Source: Cymbomonas tetramitiformis
Lineage: Eukaryota > Chlorophyta > Pyramimonadophyceae > Pyramimonadales > Pyramimonadaceae
Length of the DNA: 25,592 bases
Reading direction: 5' to 3'
Assembly: GCA_001247695.2 (NCBI GenBank)
Contig: LGRX02027795.1
Location: forward strand, 1 to 25,592
A program made the translations under genes and the position numbers. This document shows positions 1 to 10,680 of this stretch, in pieces. The notes under the pieces were generated by a model. That model searched no databases. It was not told the origin of the DNA and worked only from the letters and a program-made list of their open reading frames with translations. How positions within the stretch are numbered: position 1 is the stretch's first letter; each line of letters begins with the position of its first letter.

Positions 1-780
1 TCAGATCTACCGTGCCCTCAGGCATGCTGTCAGACCCCCGTCAGATCTACCGTGCCTTCAGGCATGCCGTCAGAGCCCCGTTGGATCTACCGTGCCCTCA
101 GGCATGCCGTCAGACCCCCGTCAGATCTACCGTGCCCTCAGGCATGCCGTCAAGCCCCGTCAGATCTACCGTGCCCTCAGGCATGCCGTCAGACCCCGTC
201 AGATCTACCGTGCCCTCAGGCATGCTGTCAATCCAGATCTACCGTGCCTTCAGGCATGCCGTCAAACCCAGTTGGATCTACCGTTGCCCTCAGGCATGCC
301 GTCGAACCCCGTCAGGTCTACCGTGCCCTCAGGCATGCTGTGTCAGACCCCGTCAGATCTGCACAGTGCCAGCCAGGCATGTCAGAGCCCCGTTGGATCC
401 GTGCCCTCAGTACCGTCAGACCCCGTCAGATCTACCGTGCCCTCAGGCATGCGATCAGACCCGTCAGGTCTACCGTGCCCTCGAAGGCATGCCGTCAGAG
501 CCGTTGGATCTACCGTTGCCCTCAGGCATGCCGTCAGACCCCCGTCAGATCTACCGTGCCCTCAGGCATGCCGTCAGAGCCCCGTTGGATCTACCGTGCC
601 CTCAGGCATGCCGTCAGACCCCCGTCAGATCTACCGTGCCCTCAGGCATGCCGTCAGACCCCCGTCAGATCTACCGTGCCCTCAGGCATGCCGTCGGACC
701 CCCGTCAGATCTACCGTGCCCTCAGGCATGCCGTCGGACCCCCGTCAGATCTACCGTGCCCTCAGGCATGCCATCAAACG
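1..780. repeat. 40-bp minisatellite array
   Basis: The sequence is a tandem array of a unit of about 40 bp containing the blocks gtcagatctaccgtgccctc and aggcatgccgtcagaccccc, roughly 19-20 units, running off the left edge. Units vary by substitutions and by small indels (38-41 bp), and a variant block with gttggatc replaces gtcagatc in several units. All three + frames stay open because 40 is not a multiple of three and the unit lacks stops; these long frames are artefacts of the repeat. If the pseudouridine synthase gene extends to the left, this array lies in one of its introns or upstream of it. Confidence 0.95.
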
Positions 781-832
781 CTACTCATATCTGATGGCTG
801 CCGCGCTACTCATATCTGACGGCTGTCATGCT
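780..832. repeat. Two-copy 25-bp tandem repeat at the array edge
   Basis: The block gctactcatatctgatggct is repeated once with two substitutions, directly after the 40-bp array. It looks like an independent short duplication, not another unit of that array. Confidence 0.75.
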
Positions 833-856
833 GGCTTGAGCACTCAGAATATCTGT

Positions 857-942
857 TGATGCTCAGAATGAACCACCCGAGGGGCGGGGCTTCGCAGCCT
901 GGAAGCTGTTCCCGTGGGCCTAAAGCGCCATCGAGCCGTCCA
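857..942 (+). other. Possible upstream exon of the pseudouridine synthase
   Basis: An open stretch ends at a strong donor (tccaag|gtgagt at 943). One frame reads SRGPKAPSSRPR just before the donor, loosely like the 'GPKAPSR' segment that precedes the CELEVL block in plant-type RluA proteins. The phase at this donor does not match the 1,542 acceptor, so another exon or a different acceptor would be needed. This is a weak call, recorded because the donor is good and the position is right. Confidence 0.2.
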
Positions 943-970
943 AGGTGAGTTCGGCACCGGTGGTGTTCTT

Positions 971-1078
971 GACATCGGAGCAGCACATAGCTCGGTAGAT
1001 CCGCGGATGAGCCGTCGATGTGAGTGACATCGGAGCAGCACATAGCTCGGTAGATCCGCGGCTGAGCCGTCGATACTA
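971..1078. repeat. Two-copy 55-bp tandem duplication
   Basis: The block starting gacatcggagcagcacatag occurs at 971 and again at 1,026 with nearly the same sequence, a period of 55 bp. It is non-coding in any frame I can relate to a known protein. The stretch from here to 1,541 holds short open frames (for example 1,112-1,348) and a small (ggca)n run near 1,390, none of them recognisable. Confidence 0.85.
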
Positions 1079-1541
1079 GTCAGGCACATTCCTGGCGCTG
1101 CACACCATTACTTGAAGAGCGGCCGGGGATTAGATTTTGCAGAGGCTGGCGGACCTGTAGCTGGCATTGACACGCTCGCCCCTTGCACCTCCGCATCAGG
1201 TGAAGCTGACCGAGGGCCCAGATTCATGGAAGTTCATGACGTCGACGAATCCGATGATGGTGATTACCTCCGCTTGCAAAACGAAAGACTGAATCTGTGG
1301 CGATCATATTCTCGAAGGCTCGATGAAGCCATGTCTGTTCACCCTTAAACACTCCAAAAAAGTATGCCAATCAACGGCGCTGGTGGATGGCAGGCAGGCA
1401 GGCAGGCAAGCAGGCGTAAAAATCTAGCCATAAAAGTCTTTGGCTTGTACGATGCCGTAAATCAATGCCCCAGCACTCATTGTCGTGGAGGATGTTGGGG
1501 ATCTGTGCCCTCGAAAACTTCCTGGGCGTATGGCCTCCCAG

Positions 1542-4500
1542 GTTCCCTGTGCGAGCTGGAGGTGCTGGCCTGCACGGAGCTGGAGGTGCCTCGCTCTCTG
1601 ATTCAGGACGCGACGTGTGCGCCTCGCACTGAGGGCGCCAGTGATGACGCTCGTGTGGTAGGTTCCAACCCGCCATTTGCCCGTGTCAGCTCGCACCATG
1701 TCGGCCGACCCCACCCCCTCAGCGCAACTGACGATTCCCAAAAAGCACGTGCGCCTGCTGAAGTGTGCAGCCGATGCACAGCCGATCAGCGCAACCGGGC
1801 CACCCGATATTTCCCCCGAAGCCCAATATGTGGCGCATGTTGCGCAATATGCGCCTTGCTTGTGCCACATGCAGCGCCTTGCCTGAGACATGAGACATGG
1901 TGTATTGGGCCACTGATGGTGGCGGATCATGTCAGACCGGCACTGGTGGTGGGCGCAGAAAGCGTACGAGTCCGAGGTTCGCTTGATTACAGGCCGCACC
2001 CACCAGGTACATACCTGCATGTATCATGGGGCTTGCTTCTGCAGAATAGACCGCATGGCGGCATTCAAAGTCTTTGGTTCGACGGCCATTAGCGCCGGAA
2101 GTTGACGTCTTTGCTTCAAAAGCCATCGAGGCCATCTGCACATGCTGGGTGGAATACCAGCATCGTCTCAGTAGATTGCGTTCACCCGATGAGGGGCTTG
2201 GATGAGTGGGGTAGGGGTAGGCAACGAGCTGCCTTGATTTCTGAACAGTTCTGGTCAAAAAAGTCTACCAACGCTCTAGATGCTTGCATTGTTTCCAACT
2301 GCTCAGCACAAAATGCCCTGTTTGCTTTTCCCCAATCCAATTTTAAGCTATTGAATGCCCTGTTGATTACTCTCCCTAGGAGTTCCAGGTTTCTTTGCTA
2401 CGCCACGTGGCGTGCACAGCTCGGGTATGATGCGAGGACGCGCACTAAGGAACTGAGAGGAGAGTGCGCGAGGCGTGGTCGGGCAGGTTCGCATCCAGTT
2501 CGCTGCGCTGGGAGCGCCGCTGGTGGGAGACTCGCTGTACGGATCGGAGGCGGGTGCTGAACCGGCCGCGGGCGCACCGACGCAAAAGGTGGGGCACCGA
2601 GACTTTCCTTTCAACGAAAGAGGTGGGGCACAGGGACTTTCACTCTCAACGCAGAGGTGGGGCACCAAGACTTTCCTCTCAACGCAGAGGTGGGGCTCGA
2701 GACTTTCCTATAAGAGGTGGGGCGCGGGGCTCTCCTGCTAACGCAAGAGGAGTGGGGCTCCGAGAGACTTTCCTCTCAGCATAAGAGGTGGGCGCTGGGA
2801 CTTTCACTCTCAACGCAAGAGGTGGGGCACCGAGACTTTCCTCTCAACGCAAGAGGTGGGGCGCTTGAGACTTTCCTCAACGCAAGGAGGTGGGGCACGA
2901 AGAGACTTTCCCTCCTCTCTGCCTTGCAAGAGGTGAGGCACCGAGACTTTCCTCTCAACGCATAAGAGGTGGGCGCAGGTTTCTCTCAACGCAAGAGGTA
3001 GGGCACCCGAGACTTTCCTCTCAACGCACTTAAGAGGTGGGGCACGAGACTTTCCTCTCAACGCAGAACAGGGCACCGAGACTCCTCTCTCAAGAACGCA
3101 AAGAGGTGGGCGCGAGACTCCTCTGTTGCAAAGAGGTGGGCGCCGAGACTCCTCTCAACGCAAGAGGTGGGAGCTGAGACTTTCCTCTCAACGCAGAGGT
3201 GGGGCTCCCGAGACTTTCCTCTCAACGCAAGTGGCGCTTCGAGACTTTCCTCTCAACGCAAGAGGTGGGCGCCAGCTCCCTCTCAACGCAAGAGGTGGGG
3301 CGCCGAGACTTTCCTCTCAACGCAAGAGTTGGGGCGCCGAGAGTTTTTGGGGGATTTTTGCACTTGAAGCAGCGGCCCACGGTGTGTGCCCCACTCGAGG
3401 AGGGGCGCACGCAGGTTCTCTGGAACCGGCTGCCAGCCTCTCCCAGATGCTCGTCATCCCTTGTCCTGGATTTGACGTGATCCCTTGAACTTGATTTGAA
3501 CATGAAGGGTATTGGGTAGCTTTTACTTCCTACTGAGATACTTCAATGACATGTTTCATCAATACATGTTCGCAACCATTTTGGTGGTTGCTTTTTCCAT
3601 GCGGGGGGGAGTCGCTGGTAAGCAAACTTGGAGGTTGCTCATCTTGGAGTACTTTCCATGTTTTGAAAGTTCCATCTCCATCTTCGTGCAATTTCTATAT
3701 TGCATGCAACCCATTTCAATTCTCAAGCGGCAGGTGGGGTTCTGCAATGCCGTTAACATGAGGCAGAATTCCGCGACGCCCGTGGCTGGGACTAAGTTCT
3801 GCAATGAATAACAGATGTGCTTGATTGCGGCACTAATTAACATCCTCCAATCATTGCGACTCCTCATATTTCAACTGAAATCCACTCCATAGATTCTTAT
3901 GCTGTGAGGGCTAGGAAGCTCAAATGCTGGTTAGTTTGTATAGATACGCTCCACTATGATTGGAATTCGACCACGAGGGTTGCACTTATTTACTTAATAT
4001 GGATTGTCACTCTCTCGCATGCCTCCCGGTCTGATGAAGGGAAACACGGAAACCGTAGCGAAAGTTGTATCTGTTTCAAAAGGCACTTGGCATCATTAGG
4101 CGAAACAGCGCTATTTTCAGTGATATTTTCAGAGATATCTGTTTCAAAAGCTATAACTTGACTCTGGAAATCGAGACGATATTTAGTCTCCGCCTTGTTT
4201 ACTCACAATAGCTTAGGTGCTTTCAGTGATATTTTCAGGATTCAATTTTATTGCAATTTGGTTCGAGTATGTTTTGAATGTCAAATGATAAAATCATATT
4301 GATATGATAGTGTTGTTGACTCTCTGGGAATTCTCTGCGACGCCTTTGACTCAAGGTGGCATCTGTTGTATATGGCGCAGATTGCCCCTGGACCAGACGG
4401 CACCATTGGCCTTCAGGTATGCCTGCTAGGAATCATTAAATTATTACCGATTCCTGAGGCATGTTGCGTTGTGGGCTCAGAGAATGCTGAACCTGAGACT

Positions 4501-4852
4501 GGGGTGTGCGCTTGTTCTGCTCTGCGATATATGCTGAACCTGAGACTGGGGTGTGCGCTTGTTCTGCTCTGCGATATATGCTTAACCTGAGACTGGGATA
4601 TGTTGATTGACAGCTGACGTTTGCTTGAGATTGCCATGACGTGAACAGTTGCCGCATTCATGCCTGATTAAGTTTGTTATGTATGGGCTCCGGGCGCTCA
4701 AATTCAGCTCCAGTTTCAGTCTCAGTCCCAGTTTGATGTGGTTTGTATTTTATGTGTTCCAGGCCTGGAAGTTGCACGTGCGCGCAATGGGAAATTCCGA
4801 AGGTGATTCAAGTGCAGTGTACGAGGCAGGTTCTCCGTGGTGGAGGCCATAG
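1542..4852 (+). CDS. RluA-family RNA pseudouridine synthase, 3' exons (5' end not seen)
   Basis: This enzyme family isomerises uridine to pseudouridine in RNA. Five exons are supported: 1542-1657 (contains CELEVLACTELEVPRSLI), 1959-2006 (KAYESEVRLITGRTHQ), 2487-2588 (VRIQFAALGAPLVGDSLYG), 4381-4416 (IAPGPDGTIGLQ) and 4763-4852 (AWKLHVRAMGN, ending VYEAGSPWWRP-stop). Joined, exons two and three give the family signature TGRTHQ-VRIQFAALGAPLVGD-LY, and phases agree at each internal junction. The ending GSPWWR and the CELEVL block resemble plant-type members as I remember them. The catalytic HRLD segment is not in the window, so the first exons lie to the left or were missed. Introns are 301, 480, 1,792 and 346 bp. 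The third carries a minisatellite that starts at its donor, and the fourth a 47-bp repeat. The ends of the 1,542 and 4,381 exons are the least certain. The subgroup and organelle target cannot be told. Confidence 0.85.
2583..3345. repeat. ~34-bp minisatellite filling an intron
   Basis: About 20 units of roughly 33-36 bp with the blocks gaggtggggcaccgagactt and tcctctcaacgcaa. Units differ by indels and substitutions, giving misleading open frames on both strands. The array begins at the 5' splice site of the pseudouridine synthase intron: exon end acgcaaaag followed by gtggggcaccgag closely matches the unit junction acgcaagag-gtggggcaccgag. Each unit therefore carries a copy of the donor-like sequence. 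From 3,346 to 4,380 the rest of the intron holds no recognisable exon. Confidence 0.92.
4486..4598. repeat. 47-bp tandem repeat, about 2.4 copies, intronic
   Basis: The unit starting gctgaacctgagactggggt is repeated at 4,486, 4,533 and, with one change and only partly, at 4,580. It lies inside the last intron of the pseudouridine synthase gene (4,417-4,762). Confidence 0.92.
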
Positions 4853-4872
4853 CTAACCCATGATACTGAGGC

Positions 4873-4878
4873 AATAAA
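4873..4878 (+). promoter_or_regulatory. Candidate polyadenylation signal AATAAA
   Basis: An exact AATAAA lies 21 bp after the stop codon of the pseudouridine synthase, followed by an A-rich run near 4,900. The position suits a short 3' UTR. The motif alone is common by chance. Confidence 0.4.
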
Positions 4879-5734
4879 GCACAGCACGGTGCAATTAAAG
4901 AAAAAAACTGGAATAATGCAGTTATGGTAGCAAGCAAAGCTTATGACCCATGTGCCTGAAGTATGATTCATGTGACTCGTTTTATCAGTGCAGACGAACT
5001 ACCAGCAGTGATCATTCTCACAGCCATTTGTTGTTGCAACATCAGTTCGCTCGTATATGCCGATCTCTGTAGTATTCAACGCGACAAAACCAACCACCAC
5101 GATGTGCAAGTGATGAACGCACATCTTGATGGGGCAGGGGTATGGTGTACTTGTTTCAGAGCGGTTAGTAGGACATAGGGGAATGGGATTCCGTACCTCC
5201 CTTCACCACACGGCATAACTCATAGGGCATCATGAAAAAACCCTGCCCCAAGCTGCACACGGTAACATCTAGGGTGACTCCAACCCCCCTATCAATTATC
5301 AATGTTACACAATATTGCATATCGAATGGATACGGATAGAGCAGATGTCAGATTAAACATATACCGATATCCTATCAGATAACAACAGTAACCCTGATAG
5401 CGGCAGATACAGTATTGATACACCAAGCCTTGCTAACTTGTCAATAGATAATATCGACGTCGAACTGGATGTAGAATTCGATGACAAATACCGACAACGA
5501 CGCTTCAGCTATCGACACTTATTGATACTCTGATATCCCTAAAATACGTTCTGGGTAAATGCCGATATTGAGGATATAACGGGGATGTCGATACAGTGCC
5601 TTGCAGTTCATACCAAAACACATATTATGATATATTGTCCCTTTCGGTGTTAGGGTGCCATGTACATGCCACGCATGCATCGGTCTACAATTTGATTGGG
5701 TCATTCTGGCCTCACACGCTTGTGCCTTTTGCGA
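4879..5734. other. Intergenic stretch without a recognised gene
   Basis: Moderately AT-rich sequence with only short open frames on both strands, none with a recognisable motif, splice pattern or compositional shift. No tandem repeat or RNA gene was seen. Confidence 0.6.
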
Positions 5735-5952
5735 TGGAGTCGTTTGGAGGTTCGGGGAAATCGGCGCGGAATTTCTTCGACAGTTGTGTACAACGCAGGC
5801 AAGACCGGCTGTTTCAGGATGAGGAGGATGATGCGACATGGAGCACGCGGAGCTTTCCGGCATATTGGTTGCAGCGGATGGTGGTGGCCTTGCACGGCTC
5901 GCAGGGCTACGGAATTGCTTGCAGGGCTAGTCATGGTTATCAGCATAGATAA
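5735..5952 (+). CDS. Unassigned open frame, possibly a terminal exon or repeat-derived fragment
   Basis: An open frame from the ATG at 5,735 to the stop at 5,952 encodes about 72 residues beginning MESFGGSGKSARNFFDSCVQ and including RRQDRLFQDEEDDATW and SFPAYWLQRMVVALHGSQG. It is clearly more GC-rich than its AT-rich surroundings and has a protein-like mix of charged and aromatic residues, which is why it is listed. It may extend upstream in frame to 5,596 or begin at an acceptor near 5,733. I do not recognise the family. It could be the last exon of an unseen gene, or a remnant of a dispersed element. No promoter or partner exon was found. Confidence 0.25.
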
Positions 5953-7018
5953 ATGCTGGGAATTTGCATGATGTTTATCTAGGGAGTTGTTTTGACATCT
6001 GGATGAGTTTGTTGGTTTACTTTGCCTTCGTTTGACATTTCAATCGAGAGATGTGAACCTTACAATAAAGTTTCTGATACCTCTTTATATATATAGGTAA
6101 TGTAAATGCGATACCATGCTCTAAATTTGCTATAAAATAGTGAATTTCTGCCTATGATACATAACAAACTCCATATTTACCAGGCCCGGTGCGGATAAGT
6201 GGACAGTGTGGATAAGCGGGCATCTCCCTCTATTCAGGGCCGAACCGCACAATAGACAATTGCTGATCACAGATGAAAATTCCCGAGGTCCAGAATTCGA
6301 AATTAAGATGACAGAAAATGATTTTGCACAACACGAATAAAGCGGTCTGAGAGTAGGAAATATACCCCGCAATGGGGAATGATTAACAAATTAACCGATG
6401 ATTATTAGCATAGCCCACTTTAAACAATGATTATTACCATAGCCCATCGATGTATTGACGTGAGGGGTATTGTGAGCACAAGGCTCTTCCGAGAGTCTCA
6501 CCATTTTGCTACTGGCAGAAAACTGGTGAAACATGAGGGAGATGAAATTATTGCATAACATAGCAGACCACTCAAGAGCCAAGTGTGATAGAAGTATTCG
6601 TTTAGATAGCCCAGCATCATGTCTACCTGGGATTACTGCTTTCACCATCTAGATTGATCCCAACCAGTTCCCAACAGAAATCCGGTTTCTGGATACACCT
6701 CTCAGTTTGCAACCAGCACTGCGAAGGATACAATTCAAATAAGGTTTAAAAAAAAACAAAGGAGGATTTCAAGTCCTCGTTCATCCAGTTCGCTCGTTAT
6801 AATGCTGAGAATTTATAACTGAAAGTCTTGCGCGTAGGCAACTACTATGTCCTCTGCATCTAGTTCTCGATAACTCTCAACTTGCTTGTGTTGGCTATGG
6901 AGGGACTGAACTTTGGTTCTAGGTGCTAGGTTCGAACCCACACAAGTGCTCTCTTTGTGAACAAAATGAGACTGAACTGTCATTTTCACAGCTGTGTATT
7001 GCATCCTTCCGTTGAATC
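5953..7018. other. Intergenic stretch without a recognised gene
   Basis: AT-rich sequence between the unassigned frame and the end of the dynein light-chain gene. Open frames are short and unrecognisable. It includes the short near-repeat gtgcggataagtggaca / gtgtggataagcgggca at about 6,190-6,220. Confidence 0.6.
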
Positions 7019-9414
7019 TTACTTGGCTGCTTCCTTTGCCGCTTGAGCTGCAGCCTTCGCTGCTTCCTTCTTCTGAAGATAGAAAGGGTTCTCCTGAAAA
7101 GCACCGTTAACCTCGTATGAGTAACCTATGTATATAAGTCAGCATATCGAACAGGTGTTGATGCATCATTTCAACAACAAAGGAATTCTGACCAGGGAAT
7201 GATGTCAAACCCTCATCCACTCACGGTGCTACATAATTTTGCGAGGGCTGCGCGTTAGGGCTCTCGAAGTATCAACATGCAGTAGCAGGTCGAAAGGTGA
7301 GTTCAAGGAGCGGACCTCAATGTCATCGGCCTCCGGATTCACGGGTGTGTGCTCGAGGATGGCCCTCTCAATGGCCGGCGTGTTTGGGCCTTCGATCTTC
7401 TCCATGAGCTTACCATTCTGCAAATAAGCACCTCCAGCTTATTCCGAGTACGGTATAAACACGCTATCGAGCGCTGCCCTGCTGTATATACGCTTCGAGG
7501 TAGTGAAGTATACTACTCATACTTTATATATATACTTCAACGAGCGAATAGAGTGCGTTTGTACCGTAGGACGATATGGGACGTCGGAGCATTCCTACCA
7601 ACCAAAATCGTTAGACACCACTTGAGCTGACACATCACGCCAGAGGAGCAAGAGACTTGCAAACAACTTCCGAGAAAATGCCAACTTACAGGCGCGCTGT
7701 CTCTCGACGGGTCTGGAGTGACGTGGTCAGGCGTTACGGTGCAGGCTGTAGGTTGTGCGGCAGCTCAAAAGTGCAGAGCGCAGACAGCTGTTCACAGTGT
7801 TCTCGCACATGTCGCACTTTTCTACTTATCGTCCCGCACGGTCTCACAGACGACGACAGCGCAGCCACTCTGTTATTTCGGGAAGCAAACTCCGGACAAA
7901 AAGGAGCGATATTTCCATGGGCGGCCATTGCGAACGGTCTCAAAACAGCACATCCTTCTAAACCCCTGCAAGTGCGAGAGCAGTGTTGATGCCCTTTCCA
8001 TTTGTTGCACGTATTCCCGCAACAAGCCTCTACAAATGCGCGGCCCCACTTCACGTACAACAAGCGAGACTCCACACTGTGTATGCAGAGCGACGTCTGA
8101 AGCTCAACGGAATACGGGCGCGAGATGGGAGCCACACCCTGTAAAAAAGAAACAACGGTTTCGAGAGGCCAATGCTCGCCTCCAGCTCCGTGATATTCTC
8201 CGCGCAGCACTGTGAGTTGTTATCCCAGTCACCGAAAGAACTGAGCCGATGAGTCTTGCACATTCCCCGGTCTGGACACGTCGGTAGTTTCACGGAACCG
8301 ACGACGCATTCACAGGAGCGAAAGCGCTCGCAGAAGATTGTCACTACGACGCAAACGTCTGCTCGGGGACGAATAGAATCTCCGCAGGGGGGGGGGACTG
8401 AAAAGCTGGAACATGGCTTTCGTGTCAGTGGACGGTGCCGTTTTGCCGCTAAAAACAGGTGTTGGAGAAGAATACAGAGCCGCAACACGCAAGGCACTCA
8501 GAGAGGCGAAGGGGAATAGACAGGTCTTAAACATTTTGGGCTAATTTTGGGGGTCAAAACGTCAAAACGGGAGGCTACTCTTTCGCCTGGATATCTGTTG
8601 GAATGCGCGATGGCAGAACGTATTTTTGAGCTTTCGCAAACATCTCAGTTTCGAGCAATCCACTTATGCAGTGTAACTGACAGAAGACGAAGTCGAGGCA
8701 TTCGACAACGAACTCCGAGGCGAATGAATAATTGGTGAGGATGTACACCGTTCGCCTCAAACCTCGGAGGGCTTACAAAACTGAAAAGCTGTTTGTGTCA
8801 TGCGAGGTGAATGTGGGTAACATGGATCAGGAAAGCTAACCGGATTATGCTGGAAGCATGCGGGGTCTGGGTCTTTTTCGATCTTGATACGTTTGAGGGT
8901 TGGCAGCACCGAGTAGCAGGGTCCCCAACCTTCAGAGTAGACCTCAACCACTGCATTGAAAAAAATAATGTGGCGAAAGGTCAGAAAAAAACATGTTGTT
9001 TCAAAAGTTTAATTTGAGCATGTTTTTCTATCCGCTTGCTCGTGCCAACGTGGTTGGTTAACACGCGGATGGTACATAACCTCCGAAGCAAAGCGCGACT
9101 TTTAACCCTCAAACCGAAGTAATTGTCCGCAACCGAAATATTTTTTTTGAAAGGCACATTAAAAGACTTTTGGAAATCTCTGATGTGATAATTTAGCGAC
9201 CGAGCCAAATAAAGAACCCGCAAGCATTGTTTGGAAGTGAAGGAGAGATGCCAGGCAAATTTGCTTTTTTTGACAGAGCCGCACTTTTAAGACCAAGCGT
9301 AGCGAGTCTGTCAATGTATTCTTCGGAGGAATTCACTACATACAAAATTGAAGGCTTGACCTCCACCAAAGGCTTGATGAAGTTGTAGTAGTGCGAATCG
9401 TTCGCAGTCGGCAT
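7019..9414 (-). CDS. Thioredoxin-fold axonemal dynein light chain (LC3 / NME8-type)
   Basis: Five exons on the - strand: 9414-9294, 8950-8841, 8209-8138, 7417-7316 and 7093-7019, in consistent phase, adding to 480 nt and 159 aa, close to the size of outer-arm light chain LC3-like proteins. Exon 1 gives the N-terminal helix (VVNSSEEYIDRLATL). Exon 2 gives VVEVYSEGWGPCYSVLPTLK, the thioredoxin active-site strand and helix. Exon 3 gives AENITELEASIGLSKPLFLFY with the cis-Pro. Exon 4 gives NGKLMEKIEGPNTPAIERAI and a tail. Exon 5 gives ENPFYLQKKEAAKAAAQAAK and the stop. 'FLFY-NGK-EKI-G-N-PA' is typical of axonemal thioredoxins. The usual WCGPC is GWGPC, so the first redox cysteine is missing and a binding role is likelier than catalysis. 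Donors are weak (GTCTTA, GTTAGC, GTGTGG, GTCCGC), and the exon 2 donor is the least certain. The gene is divergent from eIF3i. It implies a ciliated organism. Confidence 0.85.
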
Positions 9415-10680
9415 ATTTCAGACCGTCTATCACACACTTGAATAAAACTCTACACTGAAAAACTTTAAAAATACGTGAGGAAATATTTTCGAGCCAAAGG
9501 CTTCAAGAACTTCAAATCGTGGGGTTCCAACGTGAGCGCTTATGGTATGGTACACAAAAAGCCTAAACCTGGTCGCCTGCTTCCTTGACGTTGAGGTCAG
9601 GTCAGCGAGGGAGCGACGAGGAAATTACAAATTTGTAACAGGAACTCGAACATCAAACATCTACCGTGTCACATGTAGATGTGTCACATGACGATGACGC
9701 CAACTGTGATCTCAATTCTGAATGGGACAGGGTACGGGTACGGGTACGGGTACTCTCACAAGTCAGAGCCTCCGGACGCGGCAATTTTCTCCCGGTTTAT
9801 CGATTTTTTTATTTTCTGTGGTAGTCCGGAGGTTACGAGCTGCTTTCCATTGCTTTCTGTCGAGAATCGCGCGATCGGCCGCGCAGCGGCCGAAGCTCGT
9901 AACCTCTGGCTTGCGAGAGTATTTGTTCTGTAATTAGTAATAGCTGGTTTCTGCGAAATCAAACCTCTAAAAATTTATACGCAAATTTGTGACGTCATAA
10001 AACGGACTTTTTCAAAGAGGGGAAAATCTAAAGATATCTAAAGATTTTTCCCCAATTGAATATTTTTCATATAAATATTATTGAAAAATATTTTTCATAT
10101 AAATATTATTGAATATTACTCATATAGATATTTCAAAATATTTCTGAATATTTCTGAATATTTTTATATTTTTATATTTTACTTTTTCATGTATAAATTT
10201 AAATAAGCGGCGACTTGACAAGAACCCTTGTCCGCAGACGTGTCATCCGAGGTGGACCAACCAGAGTACTCCATTTTTAGCAACGCAAGACAATTTCCGG
10301 ATAGGACCGCTAGCAGAGCTACTGTAGGGAATAGCATAGCGATAGGACCACTAGCACAGCTAGGGAAAATAAGGAGCAGAGGTTTAGTCGGTCGAGGCTC
10401 GAGGGCAAGAGCGCGAGCGTCGACTCGAGGCTGCTCGTGCTGGCCTGCGCTGGGCGTGCGCACGGGTCGGGGTTGTGCGGTGGCGGGTGGGAGTTCAAGC
10501 AGGCGCAGGCGAGAACAGGTCGGTGCTCTCGCCTCCTTTCATTCGATTGAACACGCTCCACGTCCAAAATACCGCCCTTTCAACTTTCCAGCTCTTCCGG
10601 CTGCTGCGAATTTGGGCACTGTAGGGTTTCCAGTGGCGGCTATTCTTCATTGCGTTCCTGCACAGTAACCTCATTCAGCT
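9415..10680. promoter_or_regulatory. Intergenic region between divergent light-chain and eIF3i genes
   Basis: A 1.27-kb head-to-head intergenic region that should hold both promoters. Visible structure includes a (gggtac)4 run near 9,730-9,755 and an inverted repeat gaggttacgagc / gctcgtaacctc (9829-9840 and 9895-9906) enclosing the smaller palindrome ggccgc-gca-gcggcc. A very AT-rich tract with direct repeats of ttttcatataaatattattg lies at about 10,060-10,190. A 41-bp-spaced direct repeat gataggaccgctagcagagct / gataggaccactagcacagct sits at 10,300 and 10,341. No TATA box could be assigned with confidence. Confidence 0.5.
10060..10190. repeat. AT-rich direct repeats
   Basis: The blocks gaatatttttcatataaatattattg and gaaaaatatttttcatataaatattattg follow each other (shared core ttttcatataaatattattg), and then short aatatttctg and ttttatat repeats. 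This is low-complexity sequence upstream of eIF3i. Confidence 0.8.

Noticed and set aside
12..859. Three overlapping 255-260-residue open frames on the + strand rich in MPSG, ALRHAV and PCPQAC
   Set aside because: They are translations of the 40-bp minisatellite in three frames; all stay open only because the unit has no stop.
2464..3480. Open frames on both strands with RWGTETFLSTQ-like repeats
   Set aside because: Translations of the intronic ~34-bp minisatellite, not protein.
7734..8210. 158-residue - strand open frame overlapping the light-chain gene
   Set aside because: It is in another frame across intron 3 and has no recognisable motif; the spliced model explains the conserved residues.
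8387..8400. Long G run near 8,390 as a regulatory or frameshift site
   Set aside because: It lies in an intron of the light-chain gene and has no structure around it.
9722..9757. (gggtac)n run as interstitial telomere
   Set aside because: Only four units and not a known telomere repeat; treated as a microsatellite.
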